Shown here: in pieces, positions 1 to 9,449 of the stretch | Numbering within the stretch: position 1 is the stretch's first letter | How the letters are laid out: every line of letters begins with the position of its first letter | Program-made: the position numbers and the translations under genes | Assembly (NCBI RefSeq): GCF_900111255.1 | Contig: NZ_FOGP01000001.1 | Coordinates: 284,894 to 348,893 of the forward strand | Direction: 5' to 3' | Origin: Parafannyhessea umbonata | Lineage (GTDB): Bacteria; Actinomycetota; Coriobacteriia; Coriobacteriales; Atopobiaceae | DNA length: 64,000 nt | Notes under the pieces: generated by a model | Databases searched by the model: none | What the model saw: the letters and a program-made list of their open reading frames with translations, nothing else | Told to the model about the DNA's origin: nothing

Positions 1-189
1 CTCAGCCACGAGGTACGCATCTGCCGAGGTGTAGTCGGGCAGGTCCTGCAGCCACCCGTTGATCATGACTCCCAGAGACGCGCAAAGTGCCGCTACAAGC
101 AGGGCGATGAAGCCGAAGGCCCCAGCAACGCCGAACCCAAAGGCGTGGGTGCGGGAATGCAGGTGCGCCCTGCGCTTGCGGATGCTCAT
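1..189 (-). CDS. Penicillin-binding protein-like, N-terminus only (runs off the window)
   Basis: This is an open frame of 63 codons read leftward from an ATG at 189 with no stop before the window edge, so only the N-terminus is present. A strong ribosome site (GGAGG, about 6 nt upstream) and a TATAAT box precede it. The peptide begins with a basic tail (MSIRKRRAH), then a hydrophobic segment at about residues 17-43, then NGWLQDLPDYTSADAYLVAE. A short cytoplasmic tail, one membrane anchor and an LPDY-type motif just outside it fit the start of class A penicillin-binding proteins (GT51 transglycosylase/transpeptidase) of Coriobacteria. The catalytic domains lie outside the window, so the family call is tentative. 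Confidence 0.5.
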   Translation of the reverse strand, partial: MSIRKRRAHLHSRTHAFGFGVAGAFGFIALLVAALCASLGVMINGWLQDLPDYTSADAYLVAE

Positions 190-223
190 ATAAATCCTCC
201 TCGAATAGCCACATACGTTCCCA

Positions 224-229
224 ATTATA
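224..229 (-). promoter_or_regulatory. Probable -10 box for the leftward PBP-like gene
   Basis: Read leftward, 229-224 is a perfect TATAAT, 34 bases upstream of the ATG at 189. The best -35-like hexamer nearby is TTGCGT (249-244), but its spacer is only 14 nt, so the -35 assignment is uncertain. Confidence 0.45.
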
Positions 230-300
230 GAGAAGTGCGCGCGACGCAACCCTATGGCGAGCACTCACCATCGCGTCTTCTTAGCTTGCGCGTACCTGAA

Positions 301-342
301 GCTAGTGAAAGTTATCGGTCGGCTAGTGAAAGTTATCAGTCG
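301..342. repeat. Two tandem copies of a 21-bp repeat upstream of the DUF4012 gene
   Basis: Bases 301-321 and 322-342 are head-to-tail copies differing at one position (G or A at repeat position 17). Each contains GTGAAAGTTATC. They lie in the divergent region between the leftward PBP-like gene and the rightward DUF4012 gene. The rest of the 190-473 interval shows no convincing gene. A regulator site is possible but unproven. Confidence 0.7.
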
Positions 343-473
343 AACAGACGAGTGGCGTCGAGGTGAGGTGGGGCTGTGCGAGACTTAAAAGGATGCGCGC
401 CGCTTCGGATGGGGTGCGCTTCGCCGATTCCTTGGGGGAATCACGCACGTTGGGCCGGAAGATTGGTTTTGAT

Positions 474-2372
474 ATGGGTAAGCACTTCTCTCAGAGCGAT
501 GGCAACAAGAACGTTCGTGGCCGGGGGACCTATGTCAGGAAGTCTTCGGGCAAGGCCAGGCCGGTCGGTTTCAACTCCTACGCGGACGGAGGCAGCATGA
601 GTTCGAACGGATGGCAGCCCATCGAGCCGGAGCGCGAGAACCGCCACGTGGTCGCTAAGGTGATCGCCGTGATCCTGCTGCTTCTGGTGGCCATTGGTGG
701 CGTCACGGGCTTCCGCCTGTATCGCTCCGTCAAGAGCGTCAAGGCTGACGCGCAGGTGGTCATGGACTCGGTCGACCAGCTCAAGGAGTCCGTCAAGAGC
801 GGTGACGCGGAGACCACCCGTTCCGTCGCCTCCAACATGAACATCTCGGTCCACAACATCCAGAACGAGCTCGACGACCCCGCCTGGACCATTGCCTCCT
901 TCGTCCCCGTGCTGGGCGACGACGTGAGGAGCGTCCGCAAGCTCGGCGACGTGCTCGTCGACCTGTCCGACAACGCCATCGCGCCACTGGCCATCAACGC
1001 CGACGAGGTCAACCTGAAGAACCTCGTGAAGAACGGCTCCATCAACGTCGAGGCGCTCGAGTCGCTCTCGGACGTGTTCGCGACCGCGGCCCCGGTCGTC
1101 ACACGCGACGCCGAAGCCGTCCAGTCGCTCCCCGACGCCCATCTGCCGCAGGTCGCCGGCGTGCTCGACAAGGCGAAGGAGAAGATGGGCAAGGCTGCCT
1201 CCGCGATCGACAAGGCCAACAGCCTGCTCCCGATTCTTCCCGACATGCTCGGCAAGGACGGGCAGACCCGCAACTACCTGCTGATCGCCCAGAACAACGT
1301 CGAGATCCGCTCGACGGGTGGCTTCTATGGCTCCTGGTGCCTGGTCACCGTGACCGATGGCCACATCTCCCTGACCGACTCCAAGACCCTCCAGAACATC
1401 GAACCTCCCGCCGGCGCCAACCCCTCTGTCTCCGGAGGCGAGCTTGCGGCATTCGGCCCCAGCATCGCGACCAATCCCGGGTCCACCGGCTTCATGTACG
1501 ACTTCAGCCGCGCCGGCAACGTGGCCGCCCAGTTCTGGCAGGCCCTCGTGGGTGGGCACATCGACGGCACCATTGCGGTAGACCCCGTCTTCCTGCAGAG
1601 GCTCCTCGCCCTTACGGGCGGCGTGACCACCTCTAACGGCGTCACCGTCGACGGCAGCAATGCCGCCGCGGTCCTCATGCACGACTCCTACTGGACCATG
1701 CCCTCCGACCAGACCGACCTGTTCTTTGCCGAGGTCGCCGCGCTCTCGTTCAACAAGCTGACCAGCGACCTGGGTGGTGTGAACGTGAAGGACCTCTACG
1801 AGACCCTCAACTCGTCCATGGACGACGGCAGGCTGCAGGTCTGGATGGCCAACGAGAACGAGGAGGCCGCCATGAAGGCCATCGGCGCGTCCGGCCAGTT
1901 CACCGAGGACAAGACCCCGACGGTCGGCTTCTACATGAACAACGTCTCGTTCTCCAAGATCGAGTGGTACCTCAAGTCCGGGAGCGAGGTCTCGGCTCCC
2001 ACGGTCAACGCCGACGGCTCGAGGACGTTCAAGGTGACCACGTCGCTCACCAACATGCTCGACTCCGCGACGGCGGCCGGCGCTCCCGACTACGTCTTGG
2101 GCGGCAACCAGAGCTACGACAAGACCAACATCACCGAGTGGCTCTACATCGTGGCCCCCTCGGGAGGCACCGTCTCGAACGTCGCGATAAGCGACGGCAG
2201 TGCGGTGAACGACCTGGACGAGACGCTAGGCATCAGCTCTTACAGCGCCCTCGTGTCCTTCGGCATGGGGCAGACCCTCACGGTCACCTACGACGTGACG
2301 ATTCCCGCCGGCGCGGGCGATACGCTCAACGTTCACATGACGCCCACGGCCCAGGAATCTGCAGGTTGGTAA
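474..2372 (+). CDS. DUF4012 family membrane-anchored protein
   Basis: The protein has 632 residues from the ATG at 474. It has a basic, Ser/Gly-rich cytoplasmic N-tail of about 60 residues, one hydrophobic segment (AKVIAVILLLLVAIGGVTGF), then a helical stretch and a long extracellular region. The signature NYLLIAQNNVEIRSTGGFYGS is the core of DUF4012, a family found mostly in Actinobacteria near polysaccharide genes; its biochemical role is not established. The start is uncertain. The frame stays open upstream to a GTG at 363, and an ATG at 597 has a strong GGAGG ribosome site and would give a 591-residue protein. The 474-597 stretch has coding-like third positions, so the longer form is preferred. 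A hairpin follows the stop, so the gene may be transcribed alone. Confidence 0.75.
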   Translation: MGKHFSQSDGNKNVRGRGTYVRKSSGKARPVGFNSYADGGSMSSNGWQPIEPERENRHVVAKVIAVILLLLVAIGGVTGFRLYRSVKSVKADAQVVMDSVDQLKESVKSGDAETTRSVASNMNISVHNIQNELDDPAWTIASFVPVLGDDVRSVRKLGDVLVDLSDNAIAPLAINADEVNLKNLVKNGSINVEALESLSDVFATAAPVVTRDAEAVQSLPDAHLPQVAGVLDKAKEKMGKAASAIDKANSLLPILPDMLGKDGQTRNYLLIAQNNVEIRSTGGFYGSWCLVTVTDGHISLTDSKTLQNIEPPAGANPSVSGGELAAFGPSIATNPGSTGFMYDFSRAGNVAAQFWQALVGGHIDGTIAVDPVFLQRLLALTGGVTTSNGVTVDGSNAAAVLMHDSYWTMPSDQTDLFFAEVAALSFNKLTSDLGGVNVKDLYETLNSSMDDGRLQVWMANENEEAAMKAIGASGQFTEDKTPTVGFYMNNVSFSKIEWYLKSGSEVSAPTVNADGSRTFKVTTSLTNMLDSATAAGAPDYVLGGNQSYDKTNITEWLYIVAPSGGTVSNVAISDGSAVNDLDETLGISSYSALVSFGMGQTLTVTYDVTIPAGAGDTLNVHMTPTAQESAGW

Positions 2373-2412
2373 TGCCTTGAGGCTGAACAACGCGCACTAG
2401 AGAAGCTCTCGC

Positions 2413-2437
2413 GGCCTGCCACGCCTTGTGGCGGGCC
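2413..2437 (+). terminator. Terminator-like hairpin after the DUF4012 gene
   Basis: GGCCTGCCAC (2413-2422) pairs with GTGGCGGGCC (2428-2437) over 10 bp with one G-T pair and a 5-nt loop. The tail (GTCGTGCTT) is only weakly T-rich. Confidence 0.5.
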
Positions 2438-2508
2438 GTCGTGCTTCATAATGAAGAAGAAAGAATCGTGCGAAAGCCCGTCAGGGCGGGGGAACAAGAG
2501 GTAGATAG

Positions 2509-4962
2509 ATGAGCGTCAGCTTCAGGGAGACGACCCGAGGCTCGGGTAAGATCTTCGTTCGCGTCGAGGGCCTTGGGCCAAGCGACGGCCTGAACGTCGC
2601 GTCCTCCACGAGCGACGGCACCGCCCTTCCCGCCACCTGGCACAGGGACCCTCAGTCCGGCTACGTCGTCGCGGTGGTCCCCGTGCTCGCCGTCGACCAG
2701 ACCCTGACCGTCGTCGCGCTTGATGCGGCCGGCAATGTCGAGGGTACGGCCACCAAGACGATTCGCCCCCGCATGGCGCGCCTCGCCTCCCAGGTCAACA
2801 CCGCGACCCGCAACGGCGCCGCGGCCTCCATCAGAAACAGCGACGCCCGCGCCGCCTCGACGGCGGACGTCAGGATCTACGACCTCATTCCCTTCGACGC
2901 TGACGTCGAAGTCATCCACTGCGAGGTCTGCCTGAGGGGTGATGGCCTCGGGCGAGAAGTGCTTGGCAACGTCAGGCTGCTGGACTCCACGGGCTCCGAC
3001 GCCCTCCTGGCACCGCTCGTGTGCCTCGGCGACAAGGTCGTCGACTCGGACGAGGTGCCGGGCCTGAGAGAGCGCCGCGTCACGTTCTCGGCGCGCGTGT
3101 GCTCCAACATCGACGAGCTGGTGCTCTGCCTCTTGGCGGAGGAGGGGGCTGCCGATCCCCTCGGCGCCAGGGGAGCGACCGAGGCGTTCTGCGTCGCGCT
3201 GGGGCACGACCTCGCGGCGCTGCGCGGCTCGTTCTACGCGCGCACGCTCTCGGCTGACCGCGACCCCGAGTGGGAGGGGTGGTTCCTGAGGAACGTGCGC
3301 GCGAGCGAGGCCGAGCTCCAGGCACAGCGCCGCGTCTCGTTCGAGGGCGGTCCGCTCTTCTCGTTCATCGTCCCCCTCTACAAGACGCCCCTCGAGTACT
3401 TCGACCAGATGCTCGAGTCGGTGCTTGCGCAGACCTACGGCCGCCTCGAGCTCGTCCTGGTTAACGCGTCTCCCGAGGACGAGCGCCTGGCGCAGGTCGT
3501 GAGCGCGGCGTGCGAGCGCGACGCGAGGGTCCGCGTGCTGAACCTGGACGAGAACCGCGGCATCACCCTGAACACCAACGAGGGCATCCGTGCCGCCAGC
3601 GGTGACTTCCTGTGCTTCCTCGACCACGACGACGTGATCGAGCCCGACCTGCTGTACCACTACGCTCGCGGCATCGAGCGCTACCCTCGGACGGACCTCC
3701 TGTACTGCGACGAGGACAAGCTGATCGACGGCCACTTCTGCCAGGCGTTCCTCAAGCCCGACTGGTCTCCCGACCTGCTGTGCTCCTGCAACTACGTCTG
3801 CCACCTGCTGACGGTGCGCAAGTCCGTGGTCGACGGGCTGGAGCTTCCCGACGGCAGCTACGACGGCGCGCAGGACCAGAACATGACCCTGCGCGTGGGC
3901 GAGCTTGCGCGCAACGTCTTCCATGCGCGCAAGGTGCTCTATCACTGGCGCGTGCACCCGCAGTCTACGGCCGCGGACCCTGGCTCGAAGAGCTACACCT
4001 CGCTGGCGGGGGTCAAGTCGGTGCAGGAGCACCTGGACCGCTGCGGCATCGACGCCGTCGCCCGCATGGACGAGCGCACGCCCAACGTCTACCACGTCGA
4101 CTACCAGTTTGCCGAGCACCCCCTGGTCTCCATCGTCATCCCCAACAAGGACCAGGTCGACGTGCTCGACCGCTGCCTGGCTTCCATCGCGCAGCGGACC
4201 ACCTATCCCAACTACGAGGTCATCGTCGTCGAAAACAACAGCACCGAGGACGAGACCTTCTTGTACTACGAGCAGGCCGAGCGCCGCTGGGAAAGGGTCC
4301 GCGTGGTGCGCGAGAAGACCGAGGCGGGCCGCTTCAACTTCGCCAGGACCGTCAACTTTGGCTTCTCGCACGCCAAGGGTGACTACTTCCTCATGCTCAA
4401 CAACGACACCGAGGTCATCACCCCGGGCTGGCTCGAGCAGCTGGTGGGCCCCTGCCGCCGCGAGGACATCGGCGCCGTCGGCTGCAAGCTCCTCTATCCC
4501 GATGGACTCATCCAGCACGCCGGCGTGTTCTTCCACTTCGCCGCGCCCGGTCACTTTGGCAAGATGCTGCCGTCCCACACGCAGGACTACTTCAACTTCT
4601 GCAACCTGGCGCAGGACCTGACCGCGGTCACGGGTGCCTGCCTGATGACCTCGCGCGAGACCTACGAGGCCGTGGGCGGGATGGATGAGACCTTCGCGGT
4701 CGAGTACAACGACATTGACCTCTGTCTGCGCATCCAGGGTCTTGGCAAGCGCGTGCTCTACAACCCTGACGTCGAGATCTACCACTACGAGTCTATCTCG
4801 CGCGGGCAGCACCGCCACGGTCCCGCGGCCCTGCGCTCGTGCCGCGAGAACGGCCGCATGATGCAGATGTACCCGCGCTACTTCGTCGAGGGCGACCCGT
4901 ACCTCAACCCGGGCCTCGTGCGCATGTCAGAGCATCGCGCCCTCAAGAAGTACCTCGACTAG
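2509..4962 (+). CDS. Large GT2 glycosyltransferase with two active-looking catalytic domains
   Basis: The 817-residue cytosolic protein has three parts. Residues 1 to about 255 are a beta-rich region shared with other large glycosyltransferases here. Residues about 283-500 are a GT2 domain (FSFIVPLYKTP, DHDD at 372-375, CDED at 400-403). Residues about 538-790 are a second GT2 domain (VSIVIPNKDQ, NNDT at 631-634, then EYNDIDLCLRI). Both domains keep acidic metal/nucleotide-sugar motifs, so this may add two sugars. Related tandem GT2 proteins make rhamnose-containing wall polymers, and the rhamnose genes downstream fit that. No transmembrane segment is evident. An AGAGG ribosome site precedes the ATG. 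The next gene starts 3 nt after the stop, so it leads a three-gene operon. The sugars transferred cannot be read from sequence. Confidence 0.85.
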   Translation: MSVSFRETTRGSGKIFVRVEGLGPSDGLNVASSTSDGTALPATWHRDPQSGYVVAVVPVLAVDQTLTVVALDAAGNVEGTATKTIRPRMARLASQVNTATRNGAAASIRNSDARAASTADVRIYDLIPFDADVEVIHCEVCLRGDGLGREVLGNVRLLDSTGSDALLAPLVCLGDKVVDSDEVPGLRERRVTFSARVCSNIDELVLCLLAEEGAADPLGARGATEAFCVALGHDLAALRGSFYARTLSADRDPEWEGWFLRNVRASEAELQAQRRVSFEGGPLFSFIVPLYKTPLEYFDQMLESVLAQTYGRLELVLVNASPEDERLAQVVSAACERDARVRVLNLDENRGITLNTNEGIRAASGDFLCFLDHDDVIEPDLLYHYARGIERYPRTDLLYCDEDKLIDGHFCQAFLKPDWSPDLLCSCNYVCHLLTVRKSVVDGLELPDGSYDGAQDQNMTLRVGELARNVFHARKVLYHWRVHPQSTAADPGSKSYTSLAGVKSVQEHLDRCGIDAVARMDERTPNVYHVDYQFAEHPLVSIVIPNKDQVDVLDRCLASIAQRTTYPNYEVIVVENNSTEDETFLYYEQAERRWERVRVVREKTEAGRFNFARTVNFGFSHAKGDYFLMLNNDTEVITPGWLEQLVGPCRREDIGAVGCKLLYPDGLIQHAGVFFHFAAPGHFGKMLPSHTQDYFNFCNLAQDLTAVTGACLMTSRETYEAVGGMDETFAVEYNDIDLCLRIQGLGKRVLYNPDVEIYHYESISRGQHRHGPAALRSCRENGRMMQMYPRYFVEGDPYLNPGLVRMSEHRALKKYLD

Positions 4963-4965
4963 CCT

Positions 4966-6969
4966 TTGACGATCGACCGCTTGCCCAGATGGGGACGGCG
5001 AAAGATGGGATGTGGCCCCGTGCCTTCCGACGTTAGCTTTTCTGATTACCGGGTCATCGCGACCGTGTTCAACACCGACATCCTCCAGCTGCGCGCCTCG
5101 TTCGTGCCGGACGGGACCGAGGGGGAGACTCCCTGCGAGGGGCCCCTCTCCGTCAGCTGGAACGGGGGAGAAGGGCCTGCGCCCTCGGTCGTGATCGGCG
5201 ACGGCACCGATTCCAAGGGGACGCTCCCGCGCATGCGCCACCTCTGGCTCTCGGCCGAGCTTCCGCGCGAGGCCCGCGAGCTCGAGCTGTCGTTCGCGCT
5301 CGGCGAGCACCGCGGCTCGGCCGGGCTGGCCCAGGGGCAGCTCGACGCCCTGCGCGACGAGTTCGCGCGCGAGCGCCTTCCCATCGAGGCGAACGACGGC
5401 TACGATGCCTGGTTCCGCACGCACCGTACGCCCCAGGCGACCCTGGACGAGCAGCGTCGAGTGCAGGCCGGCTGGCCGGAGCGCCCGCTCTTCTCGGTCA
5501 TCGTCCCGCTCTACCACACTCCGGTCGACTTCTTCGTCGACATGGCCGACTCCGTGCTGGGGCAGACCTACGACAGGCTGGAGCTCGTCCTGGTCAACTC
5601 GACGCCCGGTGATGCCGAGCTCGCGCGGAAGGTGGCGGAGTACCAGGAGCGCGACGGGCGCGTCCGCGTGGTCGAGCTCGAGCGCAACTTGGGCATCACG
5701 CTGAACACCGCCGCGGGTACCGACGTCGCCCGGGGCGACTTCGTCTGCTTCTTCGACCACGACGACATCCTCGAGCCCGACGTGCTCTTCAGCTACGCGC
5801 GCGCCCTGCGGGACGACGACCAGATCGACCTCATGTACTGCGACGAGGACAAGCTCGAGGGCGGACGCTACGTGTTCCCCTCGTTCAAGCCGGACTTCAG
5901 CCAGCTTTTGCTCGAGACCAACAACTACGTGTGCCACATGCTTACCATCCGCCGCTCGCTGCTCGAGAGCCTCCCCGAGGGCTCGAGCAAGTACGACGGC
6001 GCACAGGACCATCGCATGACGCTGGTGGCGAGCGAGCGTCTGCGCCACGTGCACCACGCCCGCGGCATCCTCTACCACTGGCGCGTCAACGCCACGTCCA
6101 CGGCGGGAAACAGCCAGGCCAAGCCCGAGTCCCTCGAGGCCGGTCGCGTCGCCATCGAGGAGCACCTGCATGCGATCGGCGTGCCCGCCCACGTCGAGAA
6201 CGTCCCCACGATGGCCCACTGCTACGTGACGATCCTCGACGAGGACGCGCCGCGCCCCAAGGTGAGCCTGGTGTTCATGGGCGATTCCGACGAGCTTGCC
6301 CGGGGAGAAGAGCTTCCGTGGCCTGGCCTCGAGGTCGTCTGCACCGGTAGGCTCGGCGGCCTTGTCGAGCGTCTGGAGGCGGCTGACGCCGCGTGCCACG
6401 CGACGGACGCGGACTACGTGCTGCTCATGGACGGCAGCGCCCTGCCGGGTGAGGCCAATCTGGTGAGCAAGCTCTTCGTGCTCGCGATGAGGGAGGGCGT
6501 CGGCGTCGCGGGCGCAAAGGCGCGCCTCGCCGACGGCACCAAGTGGGGCGGCGCGCTCATCCCGACGACGTCCGGACCCCGCCTGGTCGACCGCTACTTC
6601 CCGGAGGGCGACCACCAGGCCAGGGGCTACGAGGTCTTCCCGCACGAGGTCTCGGCGCTCACGGGTCAGTGCCTCATGCTGTCCGCCAGCACCCTGCGAG
6701 AGCTGGGTGGCATCGACGCCCGGGCAGGCGCCTGGTGGAGCGCGGACCTGTGCGCTCGCGCAAGGGAGGCAGGCCTCTCGTGCGTCGAGGCGCCCATGGC
6801 CGCGGTGAGGGTGACGCCGCGCGGCTATGCGCGCGAGCGTCTCTGCATGCGCCCCGACGCGGCCGAGGACGCGTGGCTCATGGAGCGCCACCCGTGGCTG
6901 TATGACGGTGACAGCCCGTATTACCAGCACGTTTATGATGACCGTGGCTACTATGGCCTGGGTCGTTAG
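4966..6969 (+). CDS. Large GT2 glycosyltransferase with a degenerate second domain
   Basis: The frame opens at a TTG (4966), 3 nt after the previous stop, giving 667 residues. An ATG at 5005 behind a GGGACGG-like site is an alternative giving 654 residues. A short beta-rich N-terminus is followed by a full GT2 domain (FSVIVPLYHTP, FFDHDD, YCDEDK) from about residue 175. The following region has the length of a second GT2 domain (PKVSLVFMGDS onward) but lacks the NND-type metal site, reading DADYVLLMDGSALPGE instead. Its C-terminus (WWSADLCARAREAGLSC) still echoes GT2 ends. One active domain plus a decayed partner is the simplest reading. It sits between two related glycosyltransferases in one operon, presumably acting on the same lipid-linked glycan. 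The acceptor is unknown. Confidence 0.8.
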   Translation: MTIDRLPRWGRRKMGCGPVPSDVSFSDYRVIATVFNTDILQLRASFVPDGTEGETPCEGPLSVSWNGGEGPAPSVVIGDGTDSKGTLPRMRHLWLSAELPREARELELSFALGEHRGSAGLAQGQLDALRDEFARERLPIEANDGYDAWFRTHRTPQATLDEQRRVQAGWPERPLFSVIVPLYHTPVDFFVDMADSVLGQTYDRLELVLVNSTPGDAELARKVAEYQERDGRVRVVELERNLGITLNTAAGTDVARGDFVCFFDHDDILEPDVLFSYARALRDDDQIDLMYCDEDKLEGGRYVFPSFKPDFSQLLLETNNYVCHMLTIRRSLLESLPEGSSKYDGAQDHRMTLVASERLRHVHHARGILYHWRVNATSTAGNSQAKPESLEAGRVAIEEHLHAIGVPAHVENVPTMAHCYVTILDEDAPRPKVSLVFMGDSDELARGEELPWPGLEVVCTGRLGGLVERLEAADAACHATDADYVLLMDGSALPGEANLVSKLFVLAMREGVGVAGAKARLADGTKWGGALIPTTSGPRLVDRYFPEGDHQARGYEVFPHEVSALTGQCLMLSASTLRELGGIDARAGAWWSADLCARAREAGLSCVEAPMAAVRVTPRGYARERLCMRPDAAEDAWLMERHPWLYDGDSPYYQHVYDDRGYYGLGR

Positions 6970-6978
6970 GAGTTTTAG

Positions 6979-9309
6979 GTGAAAGAAGAAGCCAGCATCT
7001 CGTTCGGCAGGGTCACGCGCGGCCGCGGCCAGGTCTTCGTTTCCGTGAGCGTGACCGCGCCCGATGGCGCCCTCGCGTCCGCGCGCAACGGCGACCGCGA
7101 GGGCAGGGCCCTGCCGTGCTGCCTGCGCGCGTTGGGACCCGACGAGGCTGTGGCTTACCTGCCGGTGCTCGAGTGCGTCCAGACCCTCACGGTCGAGGTC
7201 CGAGACGAGCGCGGCGAGCTTCTGGCATCGGCCTCCAAGCGACTGAGCCCCCTGGGCGCCAGGCTCTCCTCCTCGCTCAACACCCTCCGCAAGGATGAGC
7301 GTGCCGAGGCGATCAGGAACGTCGACCAGAAGCTGGGGCCGGCCTCGCTCTGCCTCCAACTTGCGGCCGTCGTCGAGGACGGCGACCACGATGTGCTGGT
7401 GGGCGAGCTGGGCTATGACTGCTTCGACGAGGCCACGGCGATCTCGCCCGTGTCCGTCGAGGCCTTCGACCTCTCGGGCGCCAACGTCACGCGTGTGGCC
7501 TGCGCGCTCTCGGACGAGTGCGATGTCGAGGGGGAGGGCGGCCTCATGCGGCGTAGGCAGCGCTTCTCGCTGGCACTGACGCAAGGGGTCGAGACCGTCG
7601 CCGTCTTCGCGCGCTTGAAGGAGGGCGACCGAAGGTCAGACTTCATCGTCGTCGAGCCGTACGAGCTTGGGCAGCTGAGGGAGCGCACTCGTCTGGCCCA
7701 GTCCTCCGTCGCCGAGGTCGAGCCCGCGGAGGGCCCCGATGCGCTTACGCGCGAGGCCGAGCTCGAGGCGCAGCGCCGCTCGCTCGGGGAGTTTGCGCAG
7801 CGCCCCACGTTCTCGATCATCGTGCCACTCTACAAGACGCCGCGCGACTTTCTTGACCAGATGGTCGACTCGGTGCTGGCCCAGACGTATCCCGACCTTG
7901 AGCTCCTCTTGGTCAACGCGAGTCCCGAAGACGACGGCCTTTGCGCGCGCGTTGAGGAGATCGTTTGCTCCGACGAGCGCGTGCGCAGCGTCGAGCTCGA
8001 GGACAACCAGGGCATTACGCTCAACACCAACGCGGGAATCCGTGCCGCCACCGGCGACTTCCTGTGCTTCCTCGATCACGACGACACCATCGAGCCTGAT
8101 GCGCTCTGGTGGTACGCGCGCGAGGTCAGCCTCCACCCCGAGACTGACCTTCTGTACTGTGACGAGGACCACCTTCTGGACGGGCGCCTGATTGGCCCCT
8201 TCCACAAGAGCGACTGGGACCCCATCTTGCTGTGCGCGCAGAACTATGTCTGCCACATGCTCTGCGTCCGCCGCTCCGTGGTGGAGGGGCTCGAAGGGCT
8301 TCCGGGCCGCGAGTTCGACGGCTCGCAGGATCACAACATGACCCTCCTCGTGGGCGAGCGCGCACGTCGCGTCGCGCACGTCCCGCGCGTGCTCTACCAC
8401 TGGCGCATGCACGAGAACTCGACCGCCGGCAAGGGCGTGGGCCAGAAGTCCTATGCGCTCGAGGCCGAGCGGCTCGCGGTCCAGAGCCACCTTGACCGCT
8501 GTGGCGTCAAGGCGCGCGCCGACGTGGGCGGCCGCTTCGAGGGTCGCTGCGACCTGCGCTTTGAGCTGCCAGTGGACCTGTCCCTGCTGGTCGTGGTCCA
8601 GCGCGACAAGCAGTCGTCCGACGCCGACGCGCTGGTTGGTCAGCTCAGGAGGCAGCTGGAGCTGGCGGCCGCGGACGTCGATGCCGAGGTCGTCGTGCTG
8701 GACGCCGGCGCCGACCTTGCGCGCGAGGTCGCCCGGGGCCATGCCGCGGCCTCGCACGTGCTCGTGCTGGGCCCGCGCGTCACCGCGCCTCCCGAGGGCG
8801 AGTGGCTTCCGGACATGATCGGCCCCCTTGCCTCTGGCATGGCGGGCTGCGTGGGCGCGCGCTCGGTCTTCGAGAGCGGCCTTCTGGCGTGTGCTGGCGT
8901 GCTCGTCGACGGGCACCGCAGGCCCAAGCGCGTCTACCCCGAGTACCCCGCCTCGAAGATGGGCTACTACGAGTACAACAGGCTTCCGCATGCGGCGAGC
9001 GCCGTCGGCTCGGACTGCTTCGCCGTCGCGGCGGACGACCTCGCGAGCCACTATGACGCGACGCTCGGCGACTACGCCGTGGTGGGGCTCTGCCTCTCGC
9101 TCGCCGAGGAGGGGCGCCTCTCCATGCAGCAGAACTACGTGAGCGTCCGGGTTACGGCTGGGCTGAGGACGGCCGGCGCGTCTGCGGAGGAATCTGGCGA
9201 GCTCGCATGCCGTCGCGAGCTCCTGAGGCGCTTCGGCTTCCGCTTCGTCGGCTCGGACCCGTACTACACGCCTGACGTGGGGGAGGACAACCTCTACTTT
9301 GGCGCCTAG
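6979..9309 (+). CDS. Large GT2 glycosyltransferase with a beta-rich N-terminus and degenerate second domain
   Basis: The 776-residue protein starts at a GTG behind TAGGAG, 9 nt after the preceding stop. Residues 1 to about 230 resemble the N-terminus of the 2509 gene: both begin with a TRGxGxxFV pattern, later have a QTLTV strand, then a run of small and acidic residues. The GT2 domain starts at about 278 (FSIIVPLYKTP) and keeps FLDHDD and YCDEDH. From about residue 533 a second GT2-sized region follows (LSLLVVVQRDKQ), but without a DxD-like motif, so catalysis there looks lost. This is the third and last gene of the first glycosyltransferase operon; a hairpin with a T-run follows. Confidence 0.82.
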   Translation: MKEEASISFGRVTRGRGQVFVSVSVTAPDGALASARNGDREGRALPCCLRALGPDEAVAYLPVLECVQTLTVEVRDERGELLASASKRLSPLGARLSSSLNTLRKDERAEAIRNVDQKLGPASLCLQLAAVVEDGDHDVLVGELGYDCFDEATAISPVSVEAFDLSGANVTRVACALSDECDVEGEGGLMRRRQRFSLALTQGVETVAVFARLKEGDRRSDFIVVEPYELGQLRERTRLAQSSVAEVEPAEGPDALTREAELEAQRRSLGEFAQRPTFSIIVPLYKTPRDFLDQMVDSVLAQTYPDLELLLVNASPEDDGLCARVEEIVCSDERVRSVELEDNQGITLNTNAGIRAATGDFLCFLDHDDTIEPDALWWYAREVSLHPETDLLYCDEDHLLDGRLIGPFHKSDWDPILLCAQNYVCHMLCVRRSVVEGLEGLPGREFDGSQDHNMTLLVGERARRVAHVPRVLYHWRMHENSTAGKGVGQKSYALEAERLAVQSHLDRCGVKARADVGGRFEGRCDLRFELPVDLSLLVVVQRDKQSSDADALVGQLRRQLELAAADVDAEVVVLDAGADLAREVARGHAAASHVLVLGPRVTAPPEGEWLPDMIGPLASGMAGCVGARSVFESGLLACAGVLVDGHRRPKRVYPEYPASKMGYYEYNRLPHAASAVGSDCFAVAADDLASHYDATLGDYAVVGLCLSLAEEGRLSMQQNYVSVRVTAGLRTAGASAEESGELACRRELLRRFGFRFVGSDPYYTPDVGEDNLYFGA

Positions 9310-9344
9310 GCACTTCTCGGCTGCCGTTCCCGCCACCTGTATGG

Positions 9345-9375
9345 ATGCCCCGCTCGAGCGATAAGCGGCATTTTT
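9345..9375 (+). terminator. Hairpin with T-run after the first glycosyltransferase operon
   Basis: ATGCCCCGCT (9345-9354) pairs with AGCGGCAT (9364-9371) with a two-base bulge, followed directly by TTTTT (9371-9375). It separates the glycosyltransferase operon from rmlA. Confidence 0.5.
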
Positions 9376-9401
9376 GTGCACGCAGATGCGACTGGTAAAC
9401 T
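9374..9401 (+). promoter_or_regulatory. Candidate promoter for the rhamnose operon
   Basis: TTGTGC (9374-9379) and TAAACT (9396-9401) are separated by 16 nt. An overlapping TATATT at 9401-9406 is an alternative -10. The local AT-richness contrasts with the surrounding coding DNA. The site overlaps the terminator T-run. Confidence 0.35.
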
Positions 9402-9449
9402 ATATTCGCTATGTCTATTTGCCAGAATAGGTTTCTCAAGGAGGCCAGT

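Noticed and set aside
145-366. Short rightward frame before the DUF4012 gene
   Set aside because: It runs through the promoter of the leftward gene and the tandem repeat, with no ribosome site or recognisable motif.
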